Source of the DNA: Devosia pacifica
GTDB lineage: Bacteria > Pseudomonadota > Alphaproteobacteria > Rhizobiales > Devosiaceae
Assembly (NCBI RefSeq): GCF_014652635.1
Contig: NZ_BMZE01000001.1
Coordinates: 1,002,051-1,066,050 of the forward strand
DNA: 64,000 bases
Direction of reading: 5' to 3'
Every line of letters begins with the position of its first letter. The stretch's first letter is position 1. The notes below the pieces were generated by a model. It was not told the DNA's origin and searched no databases. It was given only the letters and a program-made list of their open reading frames with translations. This document shows, piece after piece, positions 33,204 to 42,478 of this stretch. A program made the position numbers and the translations under genes.

Positions 33204-34136
33204 ATGAAACTGGTCACTGGCAATTCCAACCGCCCTCTGGCCGAAAGCGTCGCCAAATATCTTGAACTCCCCCTGACCGACTGCGAGGTCAAGCGGTTCG
33301 CCGACAACGAAATTTTTGTTGAGATCCAGGAAAATGTACGCGGCGAGGACGTCTTCGTCCTGCAGTCGACATCGTATCCTGCGAACGACAACCTGATGGA
33401 ACTGCTGATCATCTGCGACGCGCTGAAGCGCTCCTCAGCACGGCGCATCACGGCGGTGATCCCCTACTTTGGCTACGCCCGTCAGGACCGCAAATCGGCA
33501 TCGCGCACGCCGATTTCCGCCAAGCTGGTCGCCAACCTGATCACCGAGGCGGGCGCAAACCGGGTGTTGACGCTTGATCTGCACGCCGAACAGATCCAGG
33601 GCTTTTTCGATATACCCACAGACAATCTATTTTCCGCCCCCGTCATGGTGCGCGACATCCGCGACCGGCACGACCTCGAAAAGGTGATGATCGTTTCGCC
33701 CGACGTCGGCGGCGTGAAACGCGCACGAAACGTTGCCAGCCGCATTGGCGCGAACCTTGCCATTGTTGACAAACGACGCCCCCGCGCCGGCGTTTCTGAA
33801 GTGATGAACATCATCGGTGATGTCGAAGGCCAGACCTGTATCCTTATTGACGACATCATTGATTCCGGGGGCACTTTGATCAATGCCGCCGAGGCCCTGC
33901 TCAATGCCGGCGCCAAGGATGTATCCGCCTACATCACCCACGGAGTCTTGTCAGAGAATGCGTCGGCACGCATCGCGGCATCGAAGCTCAACGAACTCGT
34001 CGTGACCGATTCCATTCTTGCCACTCCGGAGGTGTCCTCAGCACCCAACATCCGCAAGCTATCGATCGCATCGCTTATTGGCGAGGCAGTCGCCCGCACC
34101 GCGAGTGAGCAAAGCGTCTCCAGCCTGCTCGACTAG
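33204..34136 (+). CDS. prs: Ribose-phosphate pyrophosphokinase
   Basis: This 310-residue enzyme makes PRPP from ribose 5-phosphate and ATP. The sequence has the N-terminal [109 protein letters not shown] and the PRPP-binding loop [21 protein letters not shown]. These are class I PRPP synthetase motifs with normal length. It is apparently monocistronic, with 119 bp before it and the rplY promoter after it. Confidence 0.97.
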   Translation: MKLVTGNSNRPLAESVAKYLELPLTDCEVKRFADNEIFVEIQENVRGEDVFVLQSTSYPANDNLMELLIICDALKRSSARRITAVIPYFGYARQDRKSASRTPISAKLVANLITEAGANRVLTLDLHAEQIQGFFDIPTDNLFSAPVMVRDIRDRHDLEKVMIVSPDVGGVKRARNVASRIGANLAIVDKRRPRAGVSEVMNIIGDVEGQTCILIDDIIDSGGTLINAAEALLNAGAKDVSAYITHGVLSENASARIAASKLNELVVTDSILATPEVSSAPNIRKLSIASLIGEAVARTASEQSVSSLLD

Positions 34137-34158
34137 GCTCGCCGTCCCGTCGGATTGC

Positions 34159-34187
34159 TTGCGCAACGCCAGCCAATGCTCTATATG
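34159..34187 (+). promoter_or_regulatory. Candidate promoter of rplY
   Basis: TTGCGC at 34159-34164 and TATATG at 34182-34187 are 17 bp apart, about 90 bp before the rplY start. An inverted repeat GCGCGC / GCGCGC flanks the following 40 bases (34187-34231) and could fold in the 5' leader; no known leader family was recognised. Confidence 0.45.
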
Positions 34188-34277
34188 CGCGCGCCATGAA
34201 GCGCTCGTCACCCCTGGAGGACGGGCGCGCATGCTTTCGTGGTGATTGCATGCACCAGCCCATGAAATGGATATACC

Positions 34278-34913
34278 ATGGCACAGACCGCAGAGCTTAA
34301 AGCTCAGGCGCGTGACCGGGTCGGCAAGGGGGCCGCTCGTGCACTGCGTCGTCAGGGACTCGTCCCTGCCGTCATCTACGGCGACAAGAAGCCTCCGATG
34401 AGCATCGCCCTCCCCTACAACGAGATCCACAAGGCGATCTATTCCGGCGGCTTTCTGTCGCACGTGATCAATCTGGATGTCGATGGCACCAAGCACCGCG
34501 TGATCCCGCGCGACTACCAGCTGGAAGTGGTGAAGGATTTCCCGATCCATGTCGACTTCCTGCGCGTTGCCAAGGGCGCGACGCTCGATGTTGAAGTGCA
34601 CGTGACGTTCATCAACGAGGATGCAAGCCCCGGCCTGAAGCGCGGCGGCACGCTGAACATCGTTCGCCACACGGTCTCCGTCACGGCCCCGGCCGAGTCG
34701 ATCCCGGAAGAGATCGTCGTCGATCTGACAGGCACCGAGATCAACGATTCGATCCACATCTCGTCTGTGACCCTTCCGCAGGGTGTGACGCCGACGATTA
34801 CCGACCGCGACTTCACCATCGCAACCGTTGTGGCTCCGTCCAGCCTCCGGTCCGCTGAGTCCGAAGACGGAGAGTCTGAGGCCGACGAAAGCGACGATTC
34901 TGAAGAGGAATAG
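34278..34913 (+). CDS. rplY: 50S ribosomal protein L25/general stress protein Ctc
   Basis: This 211-residue protein has an L25 N-terminal domain (LKAQARDRVGKGAARALRRQGLVPAVIYGDKKPPMSIALPYNEIHKAIYSGGF ... HRVIPRDYQLEVVKDFPIHVDFLRV), which binds 5S rRNA, and the C-terminal TL5 domain (VEVHVTFINEDASPGLKRGGTLNIVRHTVSVTAPAESIPEEIVVDLTGTEINDSIHISSVTLPQG). An acidic tail rich in Ser, Asp and Glu ends the protein, usual for the long alphaproteobacterial form. Pth follows 75 bp later, after a hairpin, and the rplY-pth pairing is conserved. Confidence 0.96.
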   Translation: MAQTAELKAQARDRVGKGAARALRRQGLVPAVIYGDKKPPMSIALPYNEIHKAIYSGGFLSHVINLDVDGTKHRVIPRDYQLEVVKDFPIHVDFLRVAKGATLDVEVHVTFINEDASPGLKRGGTLNIVRHTVSVTAPAESIPEEIVVDLTGTEINDSIHISSVTLPQGVTPTITDRDFTIATVVAPSSLRSAESEDGESEADESDDSEEE

Positions 34914-34942
34914 TCCTCGAACGCTCTTGCGTGTTAGTAATG

Positions 34943-34964
34943 GAGGCGGCCTTCTGGCCGCCTC
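34943..34964 (+). terminator. Hairpin between rplY and pth
   Basis: GAGGCGGCC (34943-34951) pairs perfectly with GGCCGCCTC (34956-34964) around a TTCT loop and is followed by TTTC. It could end part of the rplY message while letting some transcription into pth. Confidence 0.7.
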
Positions 34965-34987
34965 TTTCATTTGTGCAGGCACAACAC

Positions 34988-35728
34988 ATGAAACTGCTCG
35001 TCGGCCTCGGAAATCCGGGCGCACAATACGAAAACAACCGTCATAATATCGGCTTCATGGCGGTGGACGAGATTGCACGCGCGCACAATTTCGGCCCGTA
35101 CCGCCAAAAGTTTGCCGGTCTGCTGGCCGAGGGCACTTTGAGTGGCGAGAAGGTGCTTTTGCTCAAGCCGCAGACGTTCATGAACCGCTCCGGCGACAGC
35201 GTTCAGCAGGCGGCTCAATTCTATAAGCTATCCCCTGCCGACATAACCGTCCTATATGACGAGCTCGACCTGGCCCCCGGCAAGGTGCGGATAAAGGCCG
35301 GTGGCGGTAATGGCGGCCATAACGGCCTTCGCTCCATCGATCCTCAACTTGGGCGTGACTATCGCCGCGTCCGGCTGGGAATTGGGCATCCCGGAAGCAA
35401 GGAACTGGTGACCCCGCACGTCCTCGGCGACTTTTCGAAAGCCGATCGTGAGTGGCTTGTCCCCCTGCTGGAAACGCTTGGCGCCAATGCGGACCTGCTG
35501 GTGAGCGGCGAGGACGGCAGCCTGATGAACAAGATTTCCCTCGCGGTCGCCGGCCCCGAGTCGACCGCTCCACAGAAAAAGCGTGCAACTCCACCCGAAC
35601 CAGCCGCCGCTCCCGCTGCAAAGGGCCGAAGCCATGTCCGCCAGGCCCGGCAGCCGCGTACGCAGGCCGAATTGCCAAAATCCGGGCCGATGGCCGACAT
35701 GCTCAAGAAGCTCTTCAACAAGGATTGA
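34988..35728 (+). CDS. pth: Peptidyl-tRNA hydrolase with C-terminal extension
   Basis: This 246-residue enzyme frees tRNA from peptidyl-tRNA dropped from ribosomes. Motifs are MKLLVGLGNPGAQYENNRHNIGFMAVDEIA (catalytic His in RHNIGF), LLLKPQTFMNRSGDSVQQAAQFYKL, VLYDELDLAPGKVRIKAGGGNGGHNGLRSID and RVRLGIGHPG. Beyond about residue 190 there is a Pro/Lys/Arg/Ala-rich extension (KKRATPPEPAAAPAAKGRS) ending MADMLKKLFNKD, a feature of many alphaproteobacterial Pth proteins. The start at 34988 gives the standard N-terminus. Confidence 0.96.
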   Translation: MKLLVGLGNPGAQYENNRHNIGFMAVDEIARAHNFGPYRQKFAGLLAEGTLSGEKVLLLKPQTFMNRSGDSVQQAAQFYKLSPADITVLYDELDLAPGKVRIKAGGGNGGHNGLRSIDPQLGRDYRRVRLGIGHPGSKELVTPHVLGDFSKADREWLVPLLETLGANADLLVSGEDGSLMNKISLAVAGPESTAPQKKRATPPEPAAAPAAKGRSHVRQARQPRTQAELPKSGPMADMLKKLFNKD

Positions 35729-35732
35729 TCCG

Positions 35733-36359
35733 TCAAGCCGGCTTCCTAGCAATCACAAACACCGCCTTTTCTGCGCTCGGTTGCCAGTCCTCCAGAATCT
35801 CGAACCCGGCTTTGCGATGGCAGTCCAGCAAGGCTTCATGGGTCATCACATCGAGGAACGGCAGCAGGCCGATGGCGCGCCCGAGCGGGGCGACATACCT
35901 GAGAAATCCTAGACGGGTATCAGCCACACACGCAGTGCTAGAAACAAACACGCCGCCAGGTTTAAGCATCGTATAGACCGTGTTCACCACGGCCTGCTTG
36001 TCTCGCACCAGATGCAACACGCTAAGGCCTAGCACCGCATCAAAGCTGGCGCGCCCAACGTCATAGGCTTCGATCCCGGCAACTTCGAAGTGAACGTTAT
36101 CGATGCCGGCCCCTCGTGCCTTTTCGCGCGCGATCGAAATCATTTCCTTCGAAAAATCGATAGCGACGATGTTGGCGACATAAGGCGCGTGCAGCAAAGC
36201 CGTGGATCCTGTGCCGCAGCCGAACTCCAGAACTTGCGATTCGCTCGAAAGATATCGGCGCGTTCTGTGCAGCTTCTCCTCATAAACAGCCTGATCAGCC
36301 ACAGGCTGTGCCGCATAGCGGCGCGCCATGCGGTTCCAAAACCGTGCGTCTTCTGCCAT
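35733..36359 (-). CDS. Class I SAM-dependent methyltransferase
   Basis: This 208-residue methyltransferase has the SAM-binding segment QVLEFGCGTGSTALLHAPYVANIVAIDFSKEMISIAREKA, then FDAVLGLSVLHLVRDKQAVVNTVYTMLKPGGVFVSSTACV, the order of class I enzymes. The N-terminus AEDARFWNRMARRYAAQPVADQAVYEEKLHRTRRYL resembles small-molecule methyltransferases of the UbiE-like group. The start at 36359 follows GGGGAAG; the frame open to 36524 lacks family features. The substrate is unknown. It is convergent with pth, with only 4 bp between. Confidence 0.88.
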   Translation of the reverse strand: MAEDARFWNRMARRYAAQPVADQAVYEEKLHRTRRYLSSESQVLEFGCGTGSTALLHAPYVANIVAIDFSKEMISIAREKARGAGIDNVHFEVAGIEAYDVGRASFDAVLGLSVLHLVRDKQAVVNTVYTMLKPGGVFVSSTACVADTRLGFLRYVAPLGRAIGLLPFLDVMTHEALLDCHRKAGFEILEDWQPSAEKAVFVIARKPA

Positions 36360-36467
36360 CACTTCCCCTGAAAAGTGGGCATTTGCCCATTGAAATAGCG
36401 CATGCTCGCGCCCGGAGCTAATTCTCGACCGAGTTGCTTTACAAATAGGCAGCCCCACACACTTGCT

Positions 36468-36503
36468 TATAATCGCACCGTAACCACTTGACGGCTTCGT
36501 CAA
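36468..36503 (+). promoter_or_regulatory. Candidate -10 box and palindrome upstream of aapJ
   Basis: TATAAT at 36468-36473 is a consensus -10 box without a clear -35 at the usual spacing. Fifteen bases on, TTGACG-GCTT-CGTCAA (36488-36503) is a perfect 16-bp palindrome at the expected start of the transcript. It could be an operator or a 5' mRNA hairpin for the amino-acid transporter operon. Confidence 0.4.
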
Positions 36504-36617
36504 AACGAGGCTCGATGTCGACAAGTGAGTGCAGAAGAAAAATTAGCACCACGACGGAACTGTTTCAGCAGCAACTGCTGGCACAGAACCAGGTCAGGTT
36601 AGGAAACAAAGGCAACA

Positions 36618-37640
36618 ATGATGAAAAAGCATATTGTGATGCTCGCCGCGGCCGCCACTCTGGCGACGACCGCCTCGACGTCGATGGCGCAAACTCTCGA
36701 TGCTGTGGAAGAAAACGGCTACATCCAATGCGGCGTGACTGAAGGCGTTCCCGGCTTCTCATTCCCGGATGAGAACAACAACTGGACTGGGCTCGAAGTG
36801 GATTTCTGCAAGGCCATGGCCGCAGCCATCTTCGATGACCCGGAGGCAGTCCGCTACACGCCGCTGACCTCGCAGGTCCGCTTTGAAAGCCTTGCGAACG
36901 GCAATATCGACGTTTTGTCTCGCACCACCACTTGGACGATGAGCCGCGATACGGATCTTGGTATCTCGTTCACAGGAACAATGTTCTACGATGGCCAGGG
37001 CTTCATGGTTCGTGAAGATTCCGGCGTCACATCTGCGCTCGAGCTTTCCGGCGCAGCAGTCTGCATCGAATCCGGCACCACAACCGAGCTGAACGCTGCG
37101 GACTACTTCGCTGCCAACGATATGGATCTGTCGAACGCCGTCGTGTTCGTCAACCAGGACGAAGTGGTTCAGGCCTATCTCGACGGCCGCTGCGACGTGT
37201 TCACCACGGACTCGTCTGCTCTTGCTGCAGAACGCTCGACCTTCTCCGATCCGGACGCTCACGTTATTCTGCCGCAGATCATCTCCAAAGAGCCGCTTGG
37301 CCCATCCGTGCGCTCTGATGACTGGCAGTGGTTTGACATCGCCAAATGGACACTGTTTGCGATGATCAACGCCGAAGAGCTGGGCGTGACGTCGGAAAAC
37401 GTCGACGAGATGCTCGAGTCCGATAATCCGGCGATCCGTCGTCTGCTCGGTGTTGAGGGCGAATTCGGCGAGCCAATCGGCCTTCCGACCGATTGGGCCT
37501 ATCGGATCATCAAGCACGTCGGCAATTACGGCGAGTCCTATGAGCGCCATGTCGGTGCCGACACGGATATCAACATCCCGCGCGGTGTGAACCAGCTCTG
37601 GACCAATGGCGGCATCATGTACGCGCCGCCGATCCGCTAA
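36618..37640 (+). CDS. aapJ: General L-amino-acid ABC transporter, substrate-binding protein
   Basis: This 340-residue periplasmic binding protein has a signal peptide (MMKKHIVMLAAAATLATTASTSMAQ) and the family-3 solute-binding pattern: LDAVEENGYIQCGVTEGVPGFSFPDENNNWTGLEVDFCKAMAAAIF, VRYTPLTSQVRFESLANGNIDVLSRTTTWTMSRDTDLGISFTGTMFYDGQGFMV and VQAYLDGRCDVFTTDSSALAAERSTF. It is AapJ/BztA-like and should bind a broad range of L-amino acids, including glutamate and glutamine. It is first in aapJQMP. A hairpin after it probably raises its level over the membrane parts. Confidence 0.95.
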   Translation: MMKKHIVMLAAAATLATTASTSMAQTLDAVEENGYIQCGVTEGVPGFSFPDENNNWTGLEVDFCKAMAAAIFDDPEAVRYTPLTSQVRFESLANGNIDVLSRTTTWTMSRDTDLGISFTGTMFYDGQGFMVREDSGVTSALELSGAAVCIESGTTTELNAADYFAANDMDLSNAVVFVNQDEVVQAYLDGRCDVFTTDSSALAAERSTFSDPDAHVILPQIISKEPLGPSVRSDDWQWFDIAKWTLFAMINAEELGVTSENVDEMLESDNPAIRRLLGVEGEFGEPIGLPTDWAYRIIKHVGNYGESYERHVGADTDINIPRGVNQLWTNGGIMYAPPIR

Positions 37641-37656
37641 ACTAACTTGTCTCTTG

Positions 37657-37682
37657 CGCCCGGACACTTTCGTGCCCGGGCG
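37657..37682 (+). terminator. Intercistronic hairpin aapJ-aapQ
   Basis: CGCCCGG (37657-37663) pairs with CCGGGCG (37676-37682), with an inner CAC/GTG stem and TTTC loop. It lies 17 bp after the aapJ stop. Such hairpins between binding-protein and permease genes usually stabilise the upstream mRNA or attenuate read-through. Confidence 0.7.
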
Positions 37683-37748
37683 TATTGTCTAACGGTCACG
37701 CGCGATACCGTGTCCGTTCCGACAACGGCAGGTTGAGGAACCCGACAC

Positions 37749-38969
37749 ATGGCAGACGTCTCGGAGAAGCGATCGGGCAAAACTGCCCGTTCATCGATCG
37801 ACCCTTCTCTTTTTTATAATCCGACGGCTCGCGGTATTGCGTACCAGGCCCTTCTTCTTATCGGCGTGGCCCTGCTGTTCTGGTGGCTGCAAAGCAATGC
37901 CGCCGCCAACATGGCAGCCCAAGGGCGCAATACCGGCTTTGGCTTTCTGAATTCCACAGCTGGCTTCAACATCAGCTTTACTCTTTTCCCGTTCGACAGA
38001 AACTCAACCTACGGCGAAGTCTATCTTGCCGGCATACTGAACACGCTGCTCGTTGCGGCGGTCGGTATCGTGCTCGCAACCATTGTCGGCTTCATCCTCG
38101 GCGTCGCCCGCCTGTCGCCGAACTTCCTGATCCGCAAGCTGGCGATGGTTTATGTCGAAGTAGCGCGCAACGTGCCGCTTCTGCTGCAATTGCTCTGCTG
38201 GTACTTTGTGCTGCTCAACGCGATGCCGCCAGTCGCTCAGAGTTATGGTGGTGTCGAAGTCGGCGAGGCCGGTCTCGTCGTTCTTAATCAGCGCGGGCTC
38301 TATATGCCCAGGCTGATGACGGACGGCCGGTTCATCGCTTTGCTGATCTCGATCGTTGTGGCAGTTGTCATAGCCGTTTGGTTTCGTCGCCGGCAGGTAA
38401 AGGCGATGATGGCGGAAGGCACACGTAAGCCGGTGCTTCTGCCAATGCTGGGAATAATCCTGATCATTCCGATCGTCGCCTACTTTGTCTTCCAGGTGCC
38501 GGTCGCGTTCAACCTGCCCGTACGTCAGGGCTTCAATTACGCCGGCGGATTCGTCGTACCGCCTGAATTTACTGCGCTCGTCGCCGGCCTCGTTTTCTAC
38601 ACTGCGGCCTTTATCGGCGAGATTGTTCGAGCAGGCATTCAGGCCGTCAACTACGGCCAGGTGGAAGCCGCTGCAGCACTCGGGCTCAAGGATGGCGACA
38701 GGCTGCGGCTCGTCATCATCCCGCAGGCGATGCGCATCATCGTGCCGCCTCTTACCAGCCAGTACCTCAATCTGACGAAGAATTCGTCGCTTGGTGCGGC
38801 CATCGCCTTCCCCGAACTGGTCAACGTTTTCATGGGCACCGCAATCAATCAGAGCGGTCGTGCTGTTGAAATTGTAGCGCTCACCATGGCGGTCTATCTC
38901 ACCTTCTCGTTGGTCACGTCGCTATTCATGAACTGGTACAATTCGCGCGTCGCGCTGGTGGAGCGTTGA
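37749..38969 (+). CDS. aapQ: General L-amino-acid ABC transporter, permease AapQ
   Basis: This 406-residue inner-membrane permease has a His/Glu/Gln/Arg/opine-type fold. A long N-terminal part with a periplasmic loop is followed by a transporter domain containing GEVYLAGILNTLLVAAVGIVLATIVGFILGVARLS, LAMVYVEVARNVPLLLQLLCWYF, and the ATPase-contact motif GQVEAAAALGLKDGDRLRLVIIPQAMRIIVPPLTSQYLNLTKNSSLGAAI. The extra segment around residues 170-250 is typical of AapQ/BztB. It is encoded 3 bp before aapM and together they should form the membrane channel. Confidence 0.95.
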   Translation: MADVSEKRSGKTARSSIDPSLFYNPTARGIAYQALLLIGVALLFWWLQSNAAANMAAQGRNTGFGFLNSTAGFNISFTLFPFDRNSTYGEVYLAGILNTLLVAAVGIVLATIVGFILGVARLSPNFLIRKLAMVYVEVARNVPLLLQLLCWYFVLLNAMPPVAQSYGGVEVGEAGLVVLNQRGLYMPRLMTDGRFIALLISIVVAVVIAVWFRRRQVKAMMAEGTRKPVLLPMLGIILIIPIVAYFVFQVPVAFNLPVRQGFNYAGGFVVPPEFTALVAGLVFYTAAFIGEIVRAGIQAVNYGQVEAAAALGLKDGDRLRLVIIPQAMRIIVPPLTSQYLNLTKNSSLGAAIAFPELVNVFMGTAINQSGRAVEIVALTMAVYLTFSLVTSLFMNWYNSRVALVER

Positions 38970-38972
38970 GTC

Positions 38973-40112
38973 ATGGCTGATAGATCATTGACCTATGTTC
39001 GTACCGAAATGGCCGAGGCTTTGCCGCCGCCAAAGAGTACGACCGGCATCTCCGCCTGGATGCGCGAGAACCTGTTTTCATCGCCAGCCAACTCTTTGCT
39101 GACGATTGTCGGCCTCGCGTTGATCATCTGGCTTGCCATTCCGATATGGAACTTCCTCGTTGCCGATGCCGTCTTTTCCGATCCCGAGGGACTGCGCGGC
39201 GAGGCGTGCCGTTTCGAAGGCGTCGGCGCCTGCTGGATCTTCATCCAGGCACGGTTCAGCTTCTTCATTTACGGCTTCTATCCGCCCGAGGAAATCTGGC
39301 GCATCAACCTGATGTTCCTCATCGGCGTGATCCTGATGATCCCGCTTCTGGCGCCGCGCGCCCCGTTCACGCGCACAGCTGCGGTGTTGTTTTTCCTGGT
39401 GTTCCCGTTCGTTGCCTTCTTCCTTATGGCAGGCGGGATCCTGAGTCTTGAAAGCGTTCCAACCAATCGCTGGGGCGGCCTGACGCTGACGCTGATCATC
39501 TCGCTGATCGGGATCATCGTCTCCATGCCGGTCGGCATCCTGCTGGCTCTTGGCCGTCAGTCTCGCCTGCCGGTCATCAAGGGGTTCTGCATCGCCTTCA
39601 TTGAGCTTTGGCGTGCGGTACCACTGATCACCGTGCTGTTTATGGCATCGGTGATGTTCCCTCTGTTTACACCACAGGGCATGCAGCCCGACGTGCTGCT
39701 ACGCGCCATTATCGGCATTTGCCTGTTTGAATCCGCCTATATGGCCGAGGTGGTGCGTGGCGGGCTTCAGGCAATTCCACGCGGACAGAGCGAAGCCTCC
39801 TTTGCCCTTGGCCTCAGCAAGCCTAAGACCGTCGCTCTCATCACCCTGCCCCAGGCGTTGAAACACGTCATACCAGGCATCGTGAACACGTTCATTGCCC
39901 TGTTCAAGGACACTTCGCTCGTGTCGATTATCGGCATTTTCGAGTTGCTCAACACGGTGCGCGCGGCAAGTTCAGACATCGCCTGGCAGTTTCCGACAGA
40001 TGCGGTGACCGGCTACATCTTTGCCGGCTTCGTCTTCTGGCTGTTCTGCTTTGGCATGTCCCGCTATTCGATCTACATGGAAAACCGGCTCCATACCGGT
40101 CACAGGAGATAA
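38973..40112 (+). CDS. aapM: General L-amino-acid ABC transporter, permease AapM
   Basis: This 379-residue permease is the partner of AapQ. It has an N-terminal membrane helix ([24 protein letters not shown]), a periplasmic part with [33 protein letters not shown] typical of AapM/BztC, and a transporter domain with [53 protein letters not shown] and [52 protein letters not shown]. It is 3 bp after aapQ and 2 bp before aapP, so the three are translationally linked. Confidence 0.95.
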   Translation: MADRSLTYVRTEMAEALPPPKSTTGISAWMRENLFSSPANSLLTIVGLALIIWLAIPIWNFLVADAVFSDPEGLRGEACRFEGVGACWIFIQARFSFFIYGFYPPEEIWRINLMFLIGVILMIPLLAPRAPFTRTAAVLFFLVFPFVAFFLMAGGILSLESVPTNRWGGLTLTLIISLIGIIVSMPVGILLALGRQSRLPVIKGFCIAFIELWRAVPLITVLFMASVMFPLFTPQGMQPDVLLRAIIGICLFESAYMAEVVRGGLQAIPRGQSEASFALGLSKPKTVALITLPQALKHVIPGIVNTFIALFKDTSLVSIIGIFELLNTVRAASSDIAWQFPTDAVTGYIFAGFVFWLFCFGMSRYSIYMENRLHTGHRR

Positions 40113-40114
40113 TC

Positions 40115-40906
40115 ATGACAACAGCCATGGAGGCTCCGCAGGCCGACCGCTCCCGCATGGCGGTATCCGAAACGGATGTCGCCGTCGAAATCATCGGCAT
40201 GAACAAGTGGTTCGCCGATTTTCACGTACTTCGTGACATCAATCTGAAAGTTATGAACGGCGAGCGCATCGTTATCGCTGGCCCTTCAGGGTCCGGCAAA
40301 TCGACGCTGATCCGCTGCATAAATCGTCTTGAGGAGCACCAGGACGGGCAGATCATTGTCGATGGTGTTGAACTCACTAACGATCTCAAGCGCATCGACG
40401 AGGTGCGGCGCGAGGTTGGCATGGTGTTCCAGCATTTCAATCTGTTCCCGCACCTGACGATCCTGCAGAATCTGACGCTGGCGCCGATCTGGGTCCGTGG
40501 CACGCCGAAGGCAGAGGCGGAGGAATCCGCCATGAAGTATCTTGAGCGGGTGAAGATTCCCGAGCAGGCGAACAAATACCCAGGTCAGCTTTCTGGCGGA
40601 CAGCAGCAGCGTGTGGCTATCGCCCGGTCTCTGTGCATGAACCCTAAAATCATGCTCTTCGACGAGCCGACCTCAGCCCTCGATCCCGAAATGATCAAGG
40701 AAGTGCTGGATGTGATGGTCAAGCTGGCGGAGGACGGGATGACGATGATCTGCGTCACCCACGAAATGGGCTTCGCCCGGCAGGTGGCCAATCGCGTCAT
40801 CTTCATGGACCAAGGTCAGATCATCGAGCAGAACGAGCCGGAAGAGTTCTTCTCGAATCCGCAGCACGAGCGGACCAAATTGTTCCTAAGCCAGATCCTG
40901 CACTAG
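40115..40906 (+). CDS. aapP: General L-amino-acid ABC transporter, ATPase AapP
   Basis: This 263-residue ABC ATPase powers the AapQM channel. It has Walker [26 protein letters not shown]-loop region [27 protein letters not shown], signature [21 protein letters not shown], Walker [25 protein letters not shown] and the switch His in [28 protein letters not shown]. This is the polar amino-acid subgroup. A 12-bp perfect hairpin follows the operon. Start and length are normal, with an N-terminal extension of about 20 residues before the core. Confidence 0.96.
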   Translation: MTTAMEAPQADRSRMAVSETDVAVEIIGMNKWFADFHVLRDINLKVMNGERIVIAGPSGSGKSTLIRCINRLEEHQDGQIIVDGVELTNDLKRIDEVRREVGMVFQHFNLFPHLTILQNLTLAPIWVRGTPKAEAEESAMKYLERVKIPEQANKYPGQLSGGQQQRVAIARSLCMNPKIMLFDEPTSALDPEMIKEVLDVMVKLAEDGMTMICVTHEMGFARQVANRVIFMDQGQIIEQNEPEEFFSNPQHERTKLFLSQILH

Positions 40907-40920
40907 AGGCCCAAACCAAA

Positions 40921-40950
40921 AGGCTCGGCAAGCCAAAGCTTGCCGAGCCT
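40921..40950. terminator. Perfect 12-bp hairpin after aapP
   Basis: AGGCTCGGCAAG (40921-40932) pairs perfectly with CTTGCCGAGCCT (40939-40950) around CCAAAG. It is between the convergent aapP and DUF4394 genes. A-rich sequence lies on its left and only CATC on its right, so it is most terminator-like for the minus-strand gene and a likely transcript end for both. Confidence 0.75.
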
Positions 40951-40974
40951 CATCCGTCAGGAAGGAACGACGGA

Positions 40975-41763
40975 TCAGGGAAGTAGCGCCACGTCGCGGA
41001 CCATCCCCATGTCTTCGAGCCCCTCGATCATGCCGAGTTCGGTCGCTTCTCCACTTTCAAGATCGACCGTATAGAGCACGTTTGCGGCAACGAGGTAGGC
41101 AGTGTTCTCGAGCGCCTCGTTGGACATGATGTCGAAGGCATAGTGGTCCGCGCCGTCAATGCCCAGCTTTCCAATAGCAGCCAGTGTGCCGTCGTTCGGT
41201 GCGATCTGCTGGATCAACGCCACGATGGTTGCATCGATATCGTACATGGCGGTTGATTCAGGCTGGCCGTAGGAATTGGTGTAGGCCGCAGCAACAATGT
41301 CCGGGGTTTCTCCCGCGTGCATGTCCGCGCTCTCGAAAGCCAGTGAGCCATCGACAGTCACCGATCCATCGTCGACATTGGCGCGCAGGTTCGTACCATC
41401 GGTCCCCATGAAGCGAAGGCGGTCGGCCATTGGATTGAAGTCAACGATCGCATCGACACCTTCGGGAAGAGTCTCTGACAAAGTAGAGGCTTCAGTTGTC
41501 TCGCCGGTGTCGAGATCAATGGTTACGACGCTCGTGCCATCGGCGACGCCATAGAGCATGTCGTTGGCGGGGCGGACGTCGATGCCGTGCAGCATCTCGA
41601 CGCCTGCGGCTTCCATGGTGCCGCTGACTTCGAGCGTTTCCGTATCGAACATGACGAGCGTGCGGTCGCCTATCAGACCGATCGCAGGTGCGGCCTGTGC
41701 AACGGTGGTAAGTGCGACAAGTGCGCTGCCGGTGAGAAGGCCAAGCGATAGAGTACGGGTCAT
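40975..41763 (-). CDS. DUF4394 domain-containing secreted protein
   Basis: This 262-residue protein has a signal peptide (MTRTLSLGLLTGSALVALTTVAQA) and a beta-propeller-like DUF4394 body: GLIGDRTLVMFDTETLEVSGTM, LHGIDVRPANDMLYGVADGTSVVTIDLDTGETTEAS, VDFNPMADRLRFMGTDGTNLRANVDDGSVTVDGSL, and ILTVDLESGEATELG-like strands near the end. Function is unknown. It diverges from an ECF sigma factor gene, and DUF4394 genes are often found with such sigma/anti-sigma pairs, so it is probably under their control. Confidence 0.9.
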   Translation of the reverse strand: MTRTLSLGLLTGSALVALTTVAQAAPAIGLIGDRTLVMFDTETLEVSGTMEAAGVEMLHGIDVRPANDMLYGVADGTSVVTIDLDTGETTEASTLSETLPEGVDAIVDFNPMADRLRFMGTDGTNLRANVDDGSVTVDGSLAFESADMHAGETPDIVAAAYTNSYGQPESTAMYDIDATIVALIQQIAPNDGTLAAIGKLGIDGADHYAFDIMSNEALENTAYLVAANVLYTVDLESGEATELGMIEGLEDMGMVRDVALLP

Positions 41764-41923
41764 AGACGTCTCCTGATACTGGTTTCAGTGAAGGGTTCGT
41801 TCCCGTCACACTCGCTGTACACACGAGAACCGTCCGCTGGATGCAGGCAGAAAAAATATTTGTGGGTTGGTAGGCTAACCCCGGTTCGATGTGTATCGAT
41901 AAGCCTCGCGCAGGAGGAATTGC

Positions 41924-42478
41924 ATGCTCGCTGGGGCCCCGAACACAGATGACGCCGATGGCCTGATCCTGCGGATCGCGAAAGGCGAACGTGCCGCTCT
42001 CGCCAGCCTTTTCGATGCCGAAGGCGCCCGGCTCGTCGCTGTGGCACAACGCATCGTGCGGCGGCGGGATCTTGCCGAAGAAGTTGTTCAGGAGAGCTTC
42101 CTCGCCATCTGGCGAAGCGCAACCCAATTTGATAGCAGCCGCGGCTCTGCGCGTGCTTGGATCACGAGAATCGTTCGCAACCGCGCACTCAATTTACTGA
42201 GAGACGGCCACCGTATGGACTATCACGATACAGAGACGCTGACGGATCTCGGCGATCGTGCTGCTGACGCTATGGCCGCGTTCGATGCGCTGGAGGAACG
42301 CGATTCTTTGAAGCTGTGCCTGTCACGTCTGGATGAACCGAAGCGCCGGGCGATCCTGCTCTGCTATGTCACCGGCCTGAGCCACGGGGAGGTGGCAGCG
42401 ACACTCAAGGCACCCCTAGGGACTGTGAAGGCCTGGATACGGCGAGGCACCATTGCCTTGCAGGACTGCCTGTCATGA
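41924..42478 (+). CDS. ECF-type RNA polymerase sigma factor
   Basis: This 184-residue sigma factor has region 2 (LASLFDAEGARLVAVAQRIVRRRDLAEEVVQESFLAIWRSATQFDSSRGSARAWITRIVRNRALNLLRD) and region 4 (LSRLDEPKRRAILLCYVTGLSHGEVAATLKAPLGTVKAWIRRGTIALQDCL), and lacks regions 1 and 3, as ECF (SigK-like) factors do. A good AGGAGG precedes the start. Its stop overlaps the anti-sigma gene by ATGA. It is divergent from the DUF4394 gene, its likely target; GCATCC at 41837-41842 on the minus strand is a possible -35 element, but I cannot define a -10 element. Confidence 0.93.
   Translation: MLAGAPNTDDADGLILRIAKGERAALASLFDAEGARLVAVAQRIVRRRDLAEEVVQESFLAIWRSATQFDSSRGSARAWITRIVRNRALNLLRDGHRMDYHDTETLTDLGDRAADAMAAFDALEERDSLKLCLSRLDEPKRRAILLCYVTGLSHGEVAATLKAPLGTVKAWIRRGTIALQDCLS

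Noticed and set aside
34187-34231. Possible L25 leader riboregulator (GCGCGC inverted repeat before rplY)
   Set aside because: The arms are short, simple GC repeats and no known leader family or T tract is seen.
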